27,930 nt of DNA from Zygnema cylindricum (taxonomy: Eukaryota; Streptophyta; Zygnematophyceae; Zygnematales; Zygnemataceae), in the NCBI GenBank assembly GCA_037447655.1, contig JBBHKE010002645.1, positions 64,001 through 91,930 of the forward strand. The letters run 5' to 3'. Positions within the stretch are counted from its first letter, which is position 1. Every line of letters starts with the position of its first letter. The position numbers and the translations under genes are program-made. The notes below the pieces were generated by a model that ran no database searches, was not told where the DNA came from, and worked only from the letters and a program-made list of their open reading frames with translations. Below, in pieces: positions 7,798-17,540 of this stretch.

Positions 7798-9330
7798 ATG
7801 GCCTCCTCCATGGACACCGAAAATGGTAAACATCATTTCTGTTTTTCTGGTCTCAAAGACACCATGTCTTTGTCCCACTTTTGCATGCTTTTCAATACCG
7901 AATTGCGTGACCTTGTGTTTCGGTACCTAGACCGTTACGATCCGCGGGTCGCTTTTTCTTTGCTAGGGAGATACCTCAGAGGATCTACCCTATCCCTTTA
8001 TACACGGAAATACGAGGAAATTTGTGATATGACCGAAATAGCACCCGCCTATTCCGGAGCTTTGGCCATAATTGGCAGCCTCGAAATTCCTTTCCAACCC
8101 GCTGTCCCGACAGTGTATGACTCTGCAGGCAACGAGGTTTCACCTGAAATACTTCAGGTTCATCATCAATTCGCAGTGGCGGCTAGGGTTGCATTTCTGG
8201 CTAGACTTGAAATGCTAATCCCTCTAAGAGATCCTGTCTCGTTAATTTTCGATTTATTACAGGACGAGTATCGGATGCAGAATCCTGACCAAGTCAAAGA
8301 ATTAATGAATTTCGAACGCAGACCGGGTGAAACAACCCCGGCATTGCGGTCACGTATGGAAACTTTGCTTGAGGCCCTACCAGATTTCATGTCAGAGGCT
8401 GAGGTGGTACAAAAATTTGTGGGTCAGTTTCCCACACAATCTCGACGGTTCATTCAGAACCGTCTGACCGAAGCATATGGCCTTAAATTCACTTTCGAGC
8501 AGGCTGCAAAGTATGCTGTGAAGTACGAAATGCAGACCAGCTGGTGGGACGCTCACGAGCGGCCGAAACCATCACCTAAAGATTACCCTAATCCAAATCC
8601 TAACCATAATCCTAACCCACGCAACCCATGGTCTAACCCAAAACCTCTAACAAGGGCCCCCGCCATGAGATCATTACCAACGACGCCTGGTGTGCGTATA
8701 TGTTTCCGGTGCGGTCACGGTGGTCACGAAGCACGCGGCTGTCCAGACAAGGAAGCCACATGTACTCATTGCAATCAACAGGTCATTACGTACAACGATG
8801 TCATATTAAAAATCCAGATTTTAGTTATCAAAATCAAATTAAAAACGGCAGTATACCTTCTCGCTCGTCTAAATTGGTCACTCCACCGAAAGGGGAAGAG
8901 AATGACACGTCCCACAAAATCAGCAGGAGGGACCGAGATAGAGCTGATGTGCACGCAACCATGGCGGCCATGATGAAGGAGCAGTTTGTCGCGCTTATGG
9001 CGCAGGTCAAACCGCAATTAATTGGAATGGCCTGGACCGTAGTCCATATGCCCTCTTTTGCCGGGCGATCTCTCAAAGAGTCAACCGTCCAACAGCGGGC
9101 AGCTCTTTTCAAAAGGACTCCCGATCATAATCGTGAGTCTAAATCCATTAACACTCGCATACCGTTATCTTTCGCTAAAGAACTTAAAACCCTTCTCCCG
9201 GAAAACAGCCTCTAACATCACCGCCGAGGCCTTAACCATTCTAGAAAAGAGTATACAATACGCTTATAAGGTCAAAGAACGATTAGCAATACTGTCCACT
9301 ATGCTCCCCGAACCGAATATTGAGGCTTAA
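7798..9330 (+). pseudogene. Gypsy Gag with two zinc knuckles (frameshifted)
   Basis: Gag forms the particle. The best start is the ATG at 7798 (MASSMDTENGKHHF). The frame runs to 8973 and includes a helical retrotransposon-gag-like region (about 7980-8560), a Pro/Asn linker (8581-8645) and a first zinc knuckle CFRCGHGGHEARGC from 8701. The second knuckle begins CTHCNQQ at 8761 and is completed (GHYVQRC) only in another frame, so one base is missing near 8782. Frame 3 then carries on to 9215 and a third frame to 9330, so there are at least two frameshifts. The C-terminal part is basic and polar with no known domain. Confidence 0.75.
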
Positions 9331-9830
9331 TCCTCAAATCTCACGCAACCTGCTTATACATTACAAGCATTTCAAAACCATCGTAGTACCCTATCTCTCC
9401 AAGCAATTACTCTCGAAGAGCGTTCAAGTCTTACCCCACACATCAGTTTTCTAGATAACAAGTTAGGCGTGTTCACAGTTAATGGTGTAGCCCCAGCTTT
9501 ACGTCTTATGGACACAAGGGCGAAACCCATTATTCTCGGATCAGATTTTGCCAAGAAAATAGATCTTATTTCAGATACACTACAATCCACTACCATGTGT
9601 TTGTTGACTTCCGCAGGAACAAGAGAACTAGTCTTAGGTATGATAAAAAAACCACTCTATTTTTTTTAGTGTCAGTGTCAATCGGAATCCGATTTCGAAA
9701 AAATATACGCTCACGCCTTGGTCACCAAGTGTAGTGATTATGAGTGTTTGGTCGGCCAAGACGTCATTTTCCGAGTAGGGGGGGGGGTTGATATGCATGA
9801 TCAAACATTTTCGTACAGACGAAACAATTT
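9331..9830 (+). pseudogene. Gypsy aspartic protease, active site damaged
   Basis: A frame open from 9331 to 9669 carries VNGVAPALRLMDTRAKPIILG, the retropepsin active-site region. The expected Asp-Thr-Gly reads Asp-Thr-Arg (9511-9519, AGG for a glycine codon), which should abolish activity. The next stretch (from 9718, another frame) has ECLVGQDVIF, resembling the ILG motif near the end of retropepsins. The short gap 9670-9717 holds a frameshift. Confidence 0.65.
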
Positions 9831-10140
9831 TCCAAACCGCAAAGTTTGCTTACCTCTTATTTCGGCCAGGCAACCCATGCCTACTACGGCTCAATCGGCG
9901 TTTGTCTTGCCGGCCTATGCTACAGTTGGCATAGGTGCTGATATTCTTGAATCTTTAATAGCGGAAGAAATCTTACCAGACCCCTCCAGAATGCCGGAAT
10001 TATTTGGCAACCCAGGTTTTATTATTGACTCGGCAAATTTTGACAGATTGTATAAGTTCACTGTACTGATTCGTTTATCCAGTATTCCACATCCACCCGC
10101 TATTGCCATGGATCCTTACGGGTTTCCCCTCATTAAATAG
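9831..10140 (+). pseudogene. Linker before the methyltransferase, unknown domain
   Basis: This is the C-terminal part of the open stretch 9718-10140, about 100 codons, containing AYATVGIGADILESLIAEE and a Phe/Ile-rich segment. It ends at TAG (10138-10140), and the same frame continues straight into methyltransferase motif I, so the stop is probably a lesion. I recognise no domain. It could be an N-terminal part of the methyltransferase or the end of the protease region. Confidence 0.45.
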
Positions 10141-11163
10141 AAACTAGTCAGCTTACAACCTAACCCGAACGGTCTCGTTATCTTAGACCTTTTTGCAAGT
10201 ATAGGTACCACACTTCTCTCTTGCCATAAGAACGGTATTCTAATCAAGCAATATTATTCTTTAGATATTGACCCTTTGGCTAGACGCGCTCAATTGCATC
10301 ACTGTCAAATCTTACATGAACAATACCCTCACCTTTACCGCAATATGCTTTTCACAGCATGCATACAGCTTGACCACAGGATATCCGTCTAATAGGTAAT
10401 CATCATTTGGCAGAGTTAGAACTAATCGACCTCCTTTTCGCAGGTTCGGAATGTCAAGGTATGTCGAGAGCTGGGAAGGGTTTAGGTCTGGCGGATCCGC
10501 GCACTAAACTGTTATTTGAGGTAGTTCAACTTATCTATTTATTTCAGTCACTCAACCGTCCCTTTGGATACGTCTTAGAAAACGTCGCAGCTCATAATGA
10601 CCCCCGACCCACAGTTCTCGCAGACTACAAACGTATCGAATCATTAATTGGACCGCCACTAATAATCGAGGACGCACGCCATGGGTGGTTGGCCCACCGG
10701 GTTCATTCCAAGTGGACTAATCTGGTGGACATAAGCTTGCTGTGAGAAGCTAACCTCGCTGTTTGACCACCTAAACTTTTCATCCATGACGCACTTCTCC
10801 CATTTCATAAGGTTCAAACATGTGTCCAGACAGACTATACTCCTGCATTTTGTCTTAACATCCTTGGCCAGCCGTTACGTGCACTCCCTACACTAGGCGC
10901 ATATCCAGACTCCCATGCATATTCACATAACGGACCGGGTATGCTTCAGAACACTCATACAGACAGTCTAAAAGAACGTATTGCGGCGGAGAGAGAACTC
11001 CTCCTCCATTTCATTATAGGCACGTTTGCTGCCCCAAGACTCACTGAGCGATAGCGCTGCACCTTACTTGGTTGTGTTATGGATCCTCAGTCCCTGTCAT
11101 TTGTCTTGGGCAAAGGGTTTGCAGCCGGTCGATACGCACAGAATCATCCGTCTCAATCGGTTG
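10141..11163 (+). pseudogene. C5 cytosine DNA methyltransferase embedded in gypsy pol
   Basis: This enzyme family transfers methyl from S-adenosylmethionine to carbon 5 of cytosine. Motifs appear in order: motif I LDLFASIGTT (10183-10212); motif II YYSLDIDPLARRA (about 10255-10293); a frameshift near 10385; motif IV LLFAGSECQGMSRAGKG with the catalytic Cys at 10452-10454; motif VI YVLENV with Glu-Asn at about 10578-10583; motif VIII-like DARHGWLAHR followed by KWTNL (about 10665-10725); another shift near 10745-10780; then a target-recognition-like part (GPGMLQ, about 10936) and ERELLLHFIIGTFAAP with TAG at about 11053, followed by VMDPQSL. The residue before the catalytic Cys is Glu where most family members have Pro. 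It lies between protease and reverse transcriptase, where gypsy elements normally have nothing. Subclass (DNMT3/DRM-like or other) is not settled. The MTase assignment is firm; this copy is dead. Confidence 0.85.
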
Positions 11164-11494
11164 GGGGGTGGATACACCATTCAAACACACTGCTTCTAAA
11201 TCCTCACCTTCTCTCTAGGGTACAACTTTTCAACTCTCTCTTTTTCCTCCTTCCGCCAAGTCTAACACAAATCACACTATTTACAATTTCTTGGAACCTA
11301 TTCACATGAGTTGGTCCATCACAACTTACACACTGGCTACATTTTCGATACCAGTACACGCAGTCCCACACTGGACAGCTGCATTTCCATTTAGAAGTTA
11401 GCATCATGCAGTCAATTGTTTCCATCAACCCCCAGTTGAATATGAGCTGGGACAGTCTTTAGTCGCGGATGAGCAGCTAGCATTTGCACAGGCA
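11164..11494 (+). other. Spacer between methyltransferase and reverse transcriptase
   Basis: About 330 bases with no domain that I recognise. Short open stretches on both strands look random. The end (about 11430-11494) encodes acidic residues that lead into the frame of the reverse transcriptase. Confidence 0.4.
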
Positions 11495-12453
11495 ATGGAA
11501 GCCATTACCATCAACGCACCTGAAAAACCAACGTGGAAATTTGGGACGGGACTAACGAAACTAGAGCACGAACTGCTAGACGGAGTCATAAACCAATACA
11601 AAGACGCGTTCGCTTACTCCATGAAAGATCTAGGTCAACACACCACCTACAGAATATCCATTGACCTAGAAGATGATAGACCCATATTCAAACCCAAGCA
11701 TAGCCTTTCAGAAACTGAATGGTAAGCACTGGACAAACAATGCGCAGAGTTAAAAGAGGCAAGACTGATTTATAGGTCCGACTCCACCTTTGCTGCGCCT
11801 ACTCTCATGCCTCGTAAAAAAGACGCAGAGGGGAATTTCACAGAACGTCGCATGTGCGGGGACTATCGAGAACTGAATTCCCGTACAATCCAAGACCGAC
11901 ATCCAATGCCTTTGGCAGAGGACATTTTTGATCACGTTGAAGGGGCTAAATATTTCAGCATTGTGGATCTACGACAAGGGTTTAACCACATTGAAAAAAG
12001 GAAAAAGACCGACATAAGACGACATTTTGGGGAAGTGATGGGCGTTGGGAATGGTCAGTTATGCCCTTTGGCTTAAAAAATGCACCGGCCGTATTTCAAA
12101 AGGTTATGGACTAAGTCTTAGGGGGATGTAAGTTCGCTCGGTGCTACATTGACGATCTAATCATTGCTTCAGCCTCTTTAGAGGAACACGCAGCCCATAT
12201 AGAGTGGGTATTAAAAGAGTTGAAAAAAGTGGGTCTCAAATGCCATCCGGCCAAATGCATCTTCGCGGCTGAAGGGGTACCATATCTCAGGCATTTTATC
12301 TCATTTGAGGGAATCACTCCGCTAGAAGCCAAGGTAGAAGCGATCAGTAAACTACCGACCCCCACAGATTTAACGAGCTTGCGTGCATTCTTAGGTTTGA
12401 CTATTATTATCGGAGGTTTGTTCCTAGTTTTAGCACGCTTGCATCCCCACTAA
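11495..12453 (+). pseudogene. Gypsy reverse transcriptase (stops and frameshifts)
   Basis: Copies element RNA into DNA. The frame from 11495 has one stop (TAA 11723-11725) and continues to 12076 with PRKKDAEGNFTERRMCGDYRELN and the first catalytic motif SIVDLRQGFN (about 11957). A one-base shift near 12045 moves the reading to [17 protein letters not shown] (about 12062), then a TAA near 12113, then the catalytic YIDD box at 12145-12156 and the thumb region through FLGLT. A last shift near 12400 breaks the link to RNase H. The catalytic aspartates are all still encoded, so the decay is from frame lesions and not loss of the active site. Confidence 0.85.
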
Positions 12454-12473
12454 ATGAAATCTGGAAAAAATCA

Positions 12474-12940
12474 GTGCCGTTTACTTGGGGACCCACGCAG
12501 ATTGAGGCATTTCAGGGATTAAAAAAAGCACTGTCCACCGCTCTCATTCTCCGTCCACCAAATCATAAGTTACCATTTTGCCTGCAAACAGACTTTGGTA
12601 AGCCCGGTATCGCCGCCATCCTAACTCAGCGTGAGCTTACAGGTGAGGAATATATGGTGGCTTATGCGAGTCGTAGCAACAATCAAGCCGAGTCGAACTA
12701 CAGTAGTTATAAGGGGGAGTTCCTGGCCGCAGTTTGGGGAATTGTGCATTTTCGCCATTACCTTTATGGCAAACCTTTTACGCTTCTTACTGACCATCAA
12801 CCATTGCATTGGCTCATGACCAATGATAAACTATCCGGCAAGTAAGTATGCTGGGCTCTTATTTTGCAAGAATGGGATATAGAGATCATCTATCGACCCG
12901 GGCTCCTCAGTTTGAATGTCGACGGTCTTTTCGAAACGCC
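12474..12940 (+). pseudogene. Gypsy RNase H
   Basis: Degrades the RNA strand during reverse transcription. PFTWGPTQIEAFQGLKKAL starts the domain. TDFGKPGIAAIL (first catalytic Asp), YKGEFLAAVW (Glu) and LLTDHQPLHWL (Asp) are the expected catalytic blocks of gypsy RNase H. One stop (TAA at 12843-12845) interrupts; the same frame goes on with QEWDIEIIYRPG and LNVDGLFE, the usual domain end, where an Arg-x-x-x-Ala-Asp-x-Leu-Ser type motif is expected. Confidence 0.85.
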
Positions 12941-13176
12941 TTACCTAATTCTGCCAATAATGGAAAACAACAAGATTTTGATGACAAACCACTTGCATCG
13001 CTGTCTGCTGGAGCACACCTGGTCTGCAGTTTTTCGGGTCCCACTGTTCACAAAACTAAACACGATCCATGGCGGGATAACGCTGAGGTCCTATTTTTAT
13101 CCACCCAGTCTTTCGAATAGGCACCACACCAGAAGAGGAGGAGCGTGTTCGTAAAAGAACTTAAAATTACTTATAG
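12941..13176 (+). other. Linker between RNase H and integrase
   Basis: The RNase H frame continues to 13154 without a known domain, then a frame change leads into the integrase. Nothing else is visible. Confidence 0.4.
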
Positions 13177-14264
13177 ATGGGATGTTCGCTTATCCATCTC
13201 CTCGCAGATGGAAGTCATCGGCATGTTCCTCGGCCGACAGAACGCCTATCACTTATCGATCAAATTCCTATTGATTTGGGACATTATGGTACTAAACGGA
13301 CTTTGAGTTTGGTACAGGCACGTTATTGGTGGTCTGTCATGCAGGCGGACGTTGCGGCCCTGTTACAAGGATGTAGCACATGTGACCGGTTGCGGACCTC
13401 TTTCTCTAACCGTTAGACTACACTTCAACCTTTGCCTATCCGAGGTCTTTTCTACAGGTGGTCGTGTGATCTGGCAGGTTTTTTTCCCGTCTCGCGAAGC
13501 GGCAAGCAATACCTCATGATCATGATCAAGAATTTCAACAAATGGGTGGAAGTTCTGGCCCTCCCGCACAAAACTGCCAAACTCACCACCGATGCTTTCA
13601 AGGAGCATGTGCTCCTCCGACATGGAGCTCCTGCAGAAGTCCTTACGGACCAGGGTACCAAGTTCCGTGGCAAATTTCATGAAATGCTGGACGAGGCATT
13701 GATCGATCACCGTTGAACAAGTCAAGATCATCCCATAGCAGACGGTTTAGCTGAGAGGGTGGTGCAAACATTTAAGCTGGCTCTGCATAAACATTGCTTG
13801 GAGAAACATATTACTTTGTGGGATGAATCATTGGGTTATATTGTCACGGGTTATCGCATGTCTCTACATGCTAGCTTAGCAAATTTCAGTCCCTATTATG
13901 TGTTATTTGGTCAACAGCCACTGCTCGGTAGAAATATACAGAAAGCTGCTAGTTTTCCTTTGCCGCTTATGTGTGATTCTGTTTTTTTGGAAGAACTAAC
14001 GAATCGAGCTTTGCTTTTTGCTAGGGAAATTCCAATGGCCTTTGAAAACTTGCAGATTGCTCAAGATCGCGACTCCTTACGATTTGCAACAACTCGCAGC
14101 GGTAGTTACTGGCCACAACAAAAACCATATCGGGTGGGGGACTATGTATATTTTTGTCGGCAAACATTTGACACACTTGATACGGATGTCTTCTCACACA
14201 TATTGAGGATCACCAAAATCGACTCCAATGGATTATTAAGCCTAAAAGGGCCGACACGCGGACT
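13177..14264 (+). pseudogene. Gypsy integrase
   Basis: Inserts element DNA into the genome. One frame from 13177 with stops at 13414-13416 and 13714-13716. The zinc-binding part has GHYGTKRTLSLVQARYWW and CSTCDR (HHCC type; the first His lies upstream in a weaker region). The catalytic core shows SCDLAGFF (Asp, about 13466), LTDQGTKFRGKF (Asp, about 13642) and ADGLAERVVQTFK (Glu, about 13755), so the DDE triad is present. The C-terminal part has QQKPYRVGDYVYF (about 14116-14154), the GPF/GPY-like barrel. The frame runs on to 14424, but the true continuation after about 14250 is the PHD frame, because one base is lost there relative to the second copy. Confidence 0.87.
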
Positions 14265-14537
14265 TTGCGAGAACATTCAAAAAATTGTGCTCCCTGCTAC
14301 CTACTTGATCTCTCTCACAGTATGGATCTGTGGCGGATGGCGATTACCAAGGCCACCGAGTGTCTGTTGTGTTGGCGGTCTGACGGAGAAACGACGATGC
14401 TTCTTTGCGACTATTGTAATCTAGGATTTCACATGGAGTGCTTGGTCCCACCTTTGTACACTATTTCGGCTGGACAGTGGTTTTGCCATGGATGTCGCGA
14501 CCTACCGGCTGTCCTTCCCAGCTCCCCTGCAGGCTAA
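14265..14537 (+). pseudogene. PHD finger at the integrase C-terminus
   Basis: PHD fingers bind two zinc ions and usually read the histone H3 tail. The eight ligands are in full canonical order: Cys 14361 and 14370, Cys 14406 and 14415, His 14430, Cys 14439, Cys 14484 and 14493 (C-X2-C-X11-C-X2-C-X4-H-X2-C-X14-C-X2-C), with the usual Trp two residues before the seventh ligand. The frame ends at 14537, shortly before a G-run. In this copy it is shifted from the integrase by one lost base near 14250. Chromoviruses carry a chromodomain at this place; a PHD finger could likewise steer integration, but that is inference. Confidence 0.85.
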
Positions 14538-14540
14538 AGA

Positions 14541-14557
14541 GCTGGGGGGGGGGGAAA
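14541..14557 (+). promoter_or_regulatory. G-run, candidate polypurine tract
   Basis: G at 14541, CT, then a run of G ending in AAA. Both copies have it (17315-17330). It is the only long purine run downstream of the PHD frame, but it is not next to the inferred LTR start at 14768, so its role is unclear. Confidence 0.35.
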
Positions 14558-14765
14558 TTCCATCCTTTTTCCCTCTCTACCTACCAAACTTGTTGTTGTA
14601 CTTTTATTTGTTTGTTTGTTTCCTTAAGCCGATTTATTAATATTTATGATGTTATATATTTTTTGCCCTCTCGTTTTAGCATACATATGTGCGGTCCATA
14701 CATTCCTGGCAACGCTAATTGGGTGTGATGCATGTCATTTAACGATTGTATGTTCATGCACGACA
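14555..14765 (+). repeat. Internal repeat resembling the LTR 3' end
   Basis: About 210 bp from AATTCCATCC to CATGCACGACA, strongly similar to 15382-15592, 17328-17535 and 18251-18425. It sits between the PHD frame and the LTR start. Confidence 0.85.
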
Positions 14766-14767
14766 GC

Positions 14768-15592
14768 TGTCATGCCGCAAGACGTCGGCGAGTATTATTG
14801 TTGATTCTTATACTAATTGGGGTATAAGGGAATATTACAGGTCGGTGGCGGAGTGTTCAGTTGAAGATACAGACAGAACTGAGGTCGTACCATGTTACCG
14901 GCATGAAATCAGATTGTGGTACGGCATCGAATTTCGCGAATTCGAACGGCTCCAAACTTGACATCTTATGGACTTAAACGGATACATACCTGACATATGT
15001 CCAAGTCGTGAACCCTCGGAGGTTCATGCATTATTTTTGTAGCGTATGGAGGGTTTTCATCCTCGAGGTGTAGATGTCAGGTGTCCTGAGGCGGCCACGT
15101 AGCGGCCACCTCTAGAAACTTGCAGCGTTTGTACATAGAGCTTGGAAGGTTTCGTTCTAGATTGTGTTCAACTTGCTGTAGCTTATGAATCATTGTGTGC
15201 AAATATAGTGTTCTCTGGTTGCTTGTGCTTTGACTCCGCAGTCCAGCATCCTTCCAGTCTAACTTCGGAAGTGTCGGTTTTCTCGGTTTCTTCGTTCGCT
15301 TACTGAGGGTTTGCTGCCTGCTGGTTGGACTCCTGTAGGGAATATTGAAGACTTCAAGGCCTAGTGGCTACTGTCGCAAATGAATTCCATCCCTTTTCCC
15401 TCTCTACCTACTAAACTTGTCGTCGTACTTTTATTTGTTTGTTTGTTTTCTTGAGCTGATTCATTTATATTTCTGATGGTATATATTCTTTGCCCTCTGG
15501 TTTTAGCATACATATGTGCGGTCCATACTATCTTAGCAACGCTAATTGGGTGTGATTCATGTCATTTAACGATTGTATGTTCATGCACGACA
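14768..15592 (+). repeat. 3' LTR of the gypsy element (inferred)
   Basis: Starts TGTCATGC and ends GCACGACA, giving a short imperfect inverted end typical of LTRs. The second copy (17541-18425) has the same two ends, and similarity stops exactly after GACA in both, which supports the right boundary. The first about 365 bp and last about 210 bp are conserved between copies; the middle differs completely. There is no 5' LTR in the window to confirm it. Confidence 0.62.
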
Positions 15593-15760
15593 AAGGATTT
15601 GGCGATAACCGATATGGACCTTTTTTCGAGTACCCGATAATCGATATATTGGTACAATATATCGTTATCGGTGGTATCACCGATAAATAACCCATATTTA
15701 TCGGTATTCATCGGCAATAACACCGATAGCGATAACTATCGGCGATATATGTACGGGAAA
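15593..15760. repeat. Block of CGATA / TATCG words
   Basis: About a dozen CGATA or TATCG words in 168 bp on both strands, making many short inverted repeats (for example CCGATAATCGATAT and CGATAGCGATAACTATCG). It lies between the gypsy LTR end and the truncated copia LTR. I can assign it to neither. Confidence 0.6.
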
Positions 15761-16801
15761 CCTTGTGAAATAAGACTTTCTGTGTGCTCAGTTCCACTAC
15801 AGAATGCAATGTTAGAATATGAGATTTGGACACATTCACCCACTTTGACTTTCCCTTAGAAATGCAACCACCTAGGCAGGCAAAGACTATGACCGACTAC
15901 ACCTCTGTGTAGCGTGGACTCCCCTTGAGTCCGCAACAACAAGAATCACTGAAATTGGTCAACCGAGTTAATAGTTATGGCTGGCCAAAGTTTGCCAATT
16001 ATACAAGGTGCTCTTTGGGAGAGGGAGCTACCTACCTGAAATATTTTAAGTCCTAAAACCCCTCTCTAAACCCCTTCTTCTGAAGTACGGCGCCAATCAC
16101 AGGACTGTACCGTACAGAAAACTATAGGCGCCGGAGTACTTTCTGTACGGCAACTGTACGACATGACCATACAGGTGACCGCTGTCACATTAAACTGGTT
16201 TTCTTGCGTTCCGGAGATTCTGCAATCCTCCAGCGCATTTCCACGTGTCGTCCAGAGTGGCGGCGTTAGAAAAACGCCAAGGCGGCCATTTCGGAATCTC
16301 GGCTCGTATCACGACCGTCGTTTAAATCCTGCATTCAATTCTCCTTGTCGGAAATATGTGCGCGGTATTTGTTTCGTCGTCGAAACAAATGCGCGGTATT
16401 AGTTTCGTGAAGTACAGTAAACCGTACTACTCTAAACTGTATCTATGTACTAAGAATCTATTCGCGCCGTTAAATGAATTCGTCTACGCGTACATATTTA
16501 TATAATTATCAAACCATATATGTCATAACACTAGTCTAAAACTTAATGGACAAAGCTAACAGCTGTATTGACGGACCGACAGATGCCAGAATCAATTCCT
16601 GGCTCCATCAATATTTTTGGTAAACCCATCTATTTTCTGCTACCTGTCTGCTACAAAGCTTTAAGCAGCCATGGCTCTATCACCCTAGACAGCCTTCAGT
16701 GACTACAACAAGTGTGGGGGCTTGGTGAAAGGAGTTAGAGGTAGACCGCCTCTACCTTTTCCTATTATAATACAGACCTAGAAAATACTCAAATATCAAC
16801 A
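15761..16801 (-). repeat. Copia LTR, minus strand, lacking its 3' end
   Basis: On the minus strand it begins TGTTGATATTTGAGTATTTTC at 16801 and aligns with the LTRs at 2788 and 5994 until CACAAGG, so the last about 133 bp (and any primer site and Gag) are missing. It keeps the GTTTCG hairpin (16367-16390), GTAC cores (about 16085-16160), a TATAAT at the TATA position and a decayed tRNA-like stretch (about 16545-16610). It separates the two gypsy copies. Confidence 0.88.
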
Positions 16802-17094
16802 AATTCCAATGGCCTTTGAAACTTGCAGATTGCTCAACATTGCGACTCCTTACGGTTTGCAACAACTCGCAATGGCAGTTACCGGCCACAACAAAAACCT
16901 AATCGGGTGGGGGACTATGTATATTTGCGTCGGCAAACATTTGACACACCTGACACAGATGTCTCGTCTCACATATTGAGGATCACCAAAATCGACTCCA
17001 ATGGATTATTAAGCTTGCAAGGGGTCGACACGCGGACTTTGCGAGAACATTCAAAAATTGTGCCCCCTGCAACCTACCTTATCTCTCCCACAGT
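16802..17094 (+). pseudogene. Integrase C-terminal fragment, second copy
   Basis: Encodes QQKPNRVGDYVYLRRQTFDTPD and ITKIDSNGLLSLQG, matching 14028-14264. It keeps the base that copy 1 lost near 14250, but it has one A fewer in the A-run at about 17053, which shifts it out of the PHD frame. The open frame continues to 17170 as a by-product. Confidence 0.8.
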
Positions 17095-17310
17095 ATGGAT
17101 CAGTGGCAGATGCATATTACCGAGGCCACCGAGTGTCAGTTGTGTCGGCGGTCTGACGGAGAAACGATGATGCTTCTTTGCGACTATTGCAATCTAGGAT
17201 TTCACATGGAGTGCTTGGTCCCACCTTTGTACACTATTTCGGCTGGACAGTGGTTTTGCCATGGATGTCGCGACCTACCGGCTGTCCTTCCCAGCTCCCC
17301 TGCAGGCTAA
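17095..17310 (+). pseudogene. PHD finger, second copy
   Basis: All eight zinc ligands are present with the same spacing (first Cys 17134, last 17266). From about 17178 on the protein is identical to copy 1, while the upstream part has several substitutions (for example CQLCRR versus CLLCWR). An ATG at 17095 (MDQWQMHITEATECQLC) leaves an intact 71-codon frame that could in principle be translated alone. Confidence 0.85.
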
Positions 17311-17327
17311 AGAGCTGGGGGGGGGGG

Positions 17328-17535
17328 AAATTCCATCCTTTTTCCCTCTCTACCTACCAAACTTGTTGTTGTACTTTTATTTGTTTGTTTGTTTCCTTAA
17401 GCCGATTTATTAATATTTATGATGTTATATATTCTTTGCCCTCTGGTTTTGGAATACATATGTGCGGTCCATACATAATTGGCAACGCTAATTGGGTGTG
17501 ATGCATGTCATTTCACGGTTGAATGCTCATGCTTG
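17328..17535 (+). repeat. Internal repeat resembling the LTR 3' end, second copy
   Basis: Matches 14555-14765 almost base for base in its first half, and ends GCTTGACA where copy 1 has GCACGACA. Confidence 0.85.
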
Positions 17536-17540
17536 ACAGC

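Larger units (their letters stand above)
2554..15592 (+). mobile_element. Ty3/gypsy element with DNA methyltransferase and PHD finger (interrupted, 5' end not visible)
   Basis: The visible part is a leader (2554-2787, then 7209-7797), the coding region (7798-14537), a 3' spacer and a 3' LTR ending at 15592. The copia element at 2788-7203 interrupts the leader; removing it joins a 41-bp tandem array exactly. Coding order is Gag, protease, C5 methyltransferase, reverse transcriptase, RNase H, integrase, PHD finger. RT-RNase H-integrase order makes this Ty3/gypsy. No chromodomain is seen; a PHD finger holds the place where chromoviruses carry one. Many stops and frameshifts show that this copy cannot make a full polyprotein. 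The 5' LTR was not found; it probably lies left of the window, beyond the minus-strand copia. Confidence 0.82.

Noticed and set aside
14438-14728. ORFs 14438-14728 and 17178-17501, with almost the same protein
   Set aside because: They are off-frame readings of the PHD finger and the repeat after it. Their similarity comes from the DNA repeat.
15593-15760. CRISPR-like array
   Set aside because: The words are short, irregular and on both strands; there are no repeat-spacer units, and the context is plant nuclear DNA.
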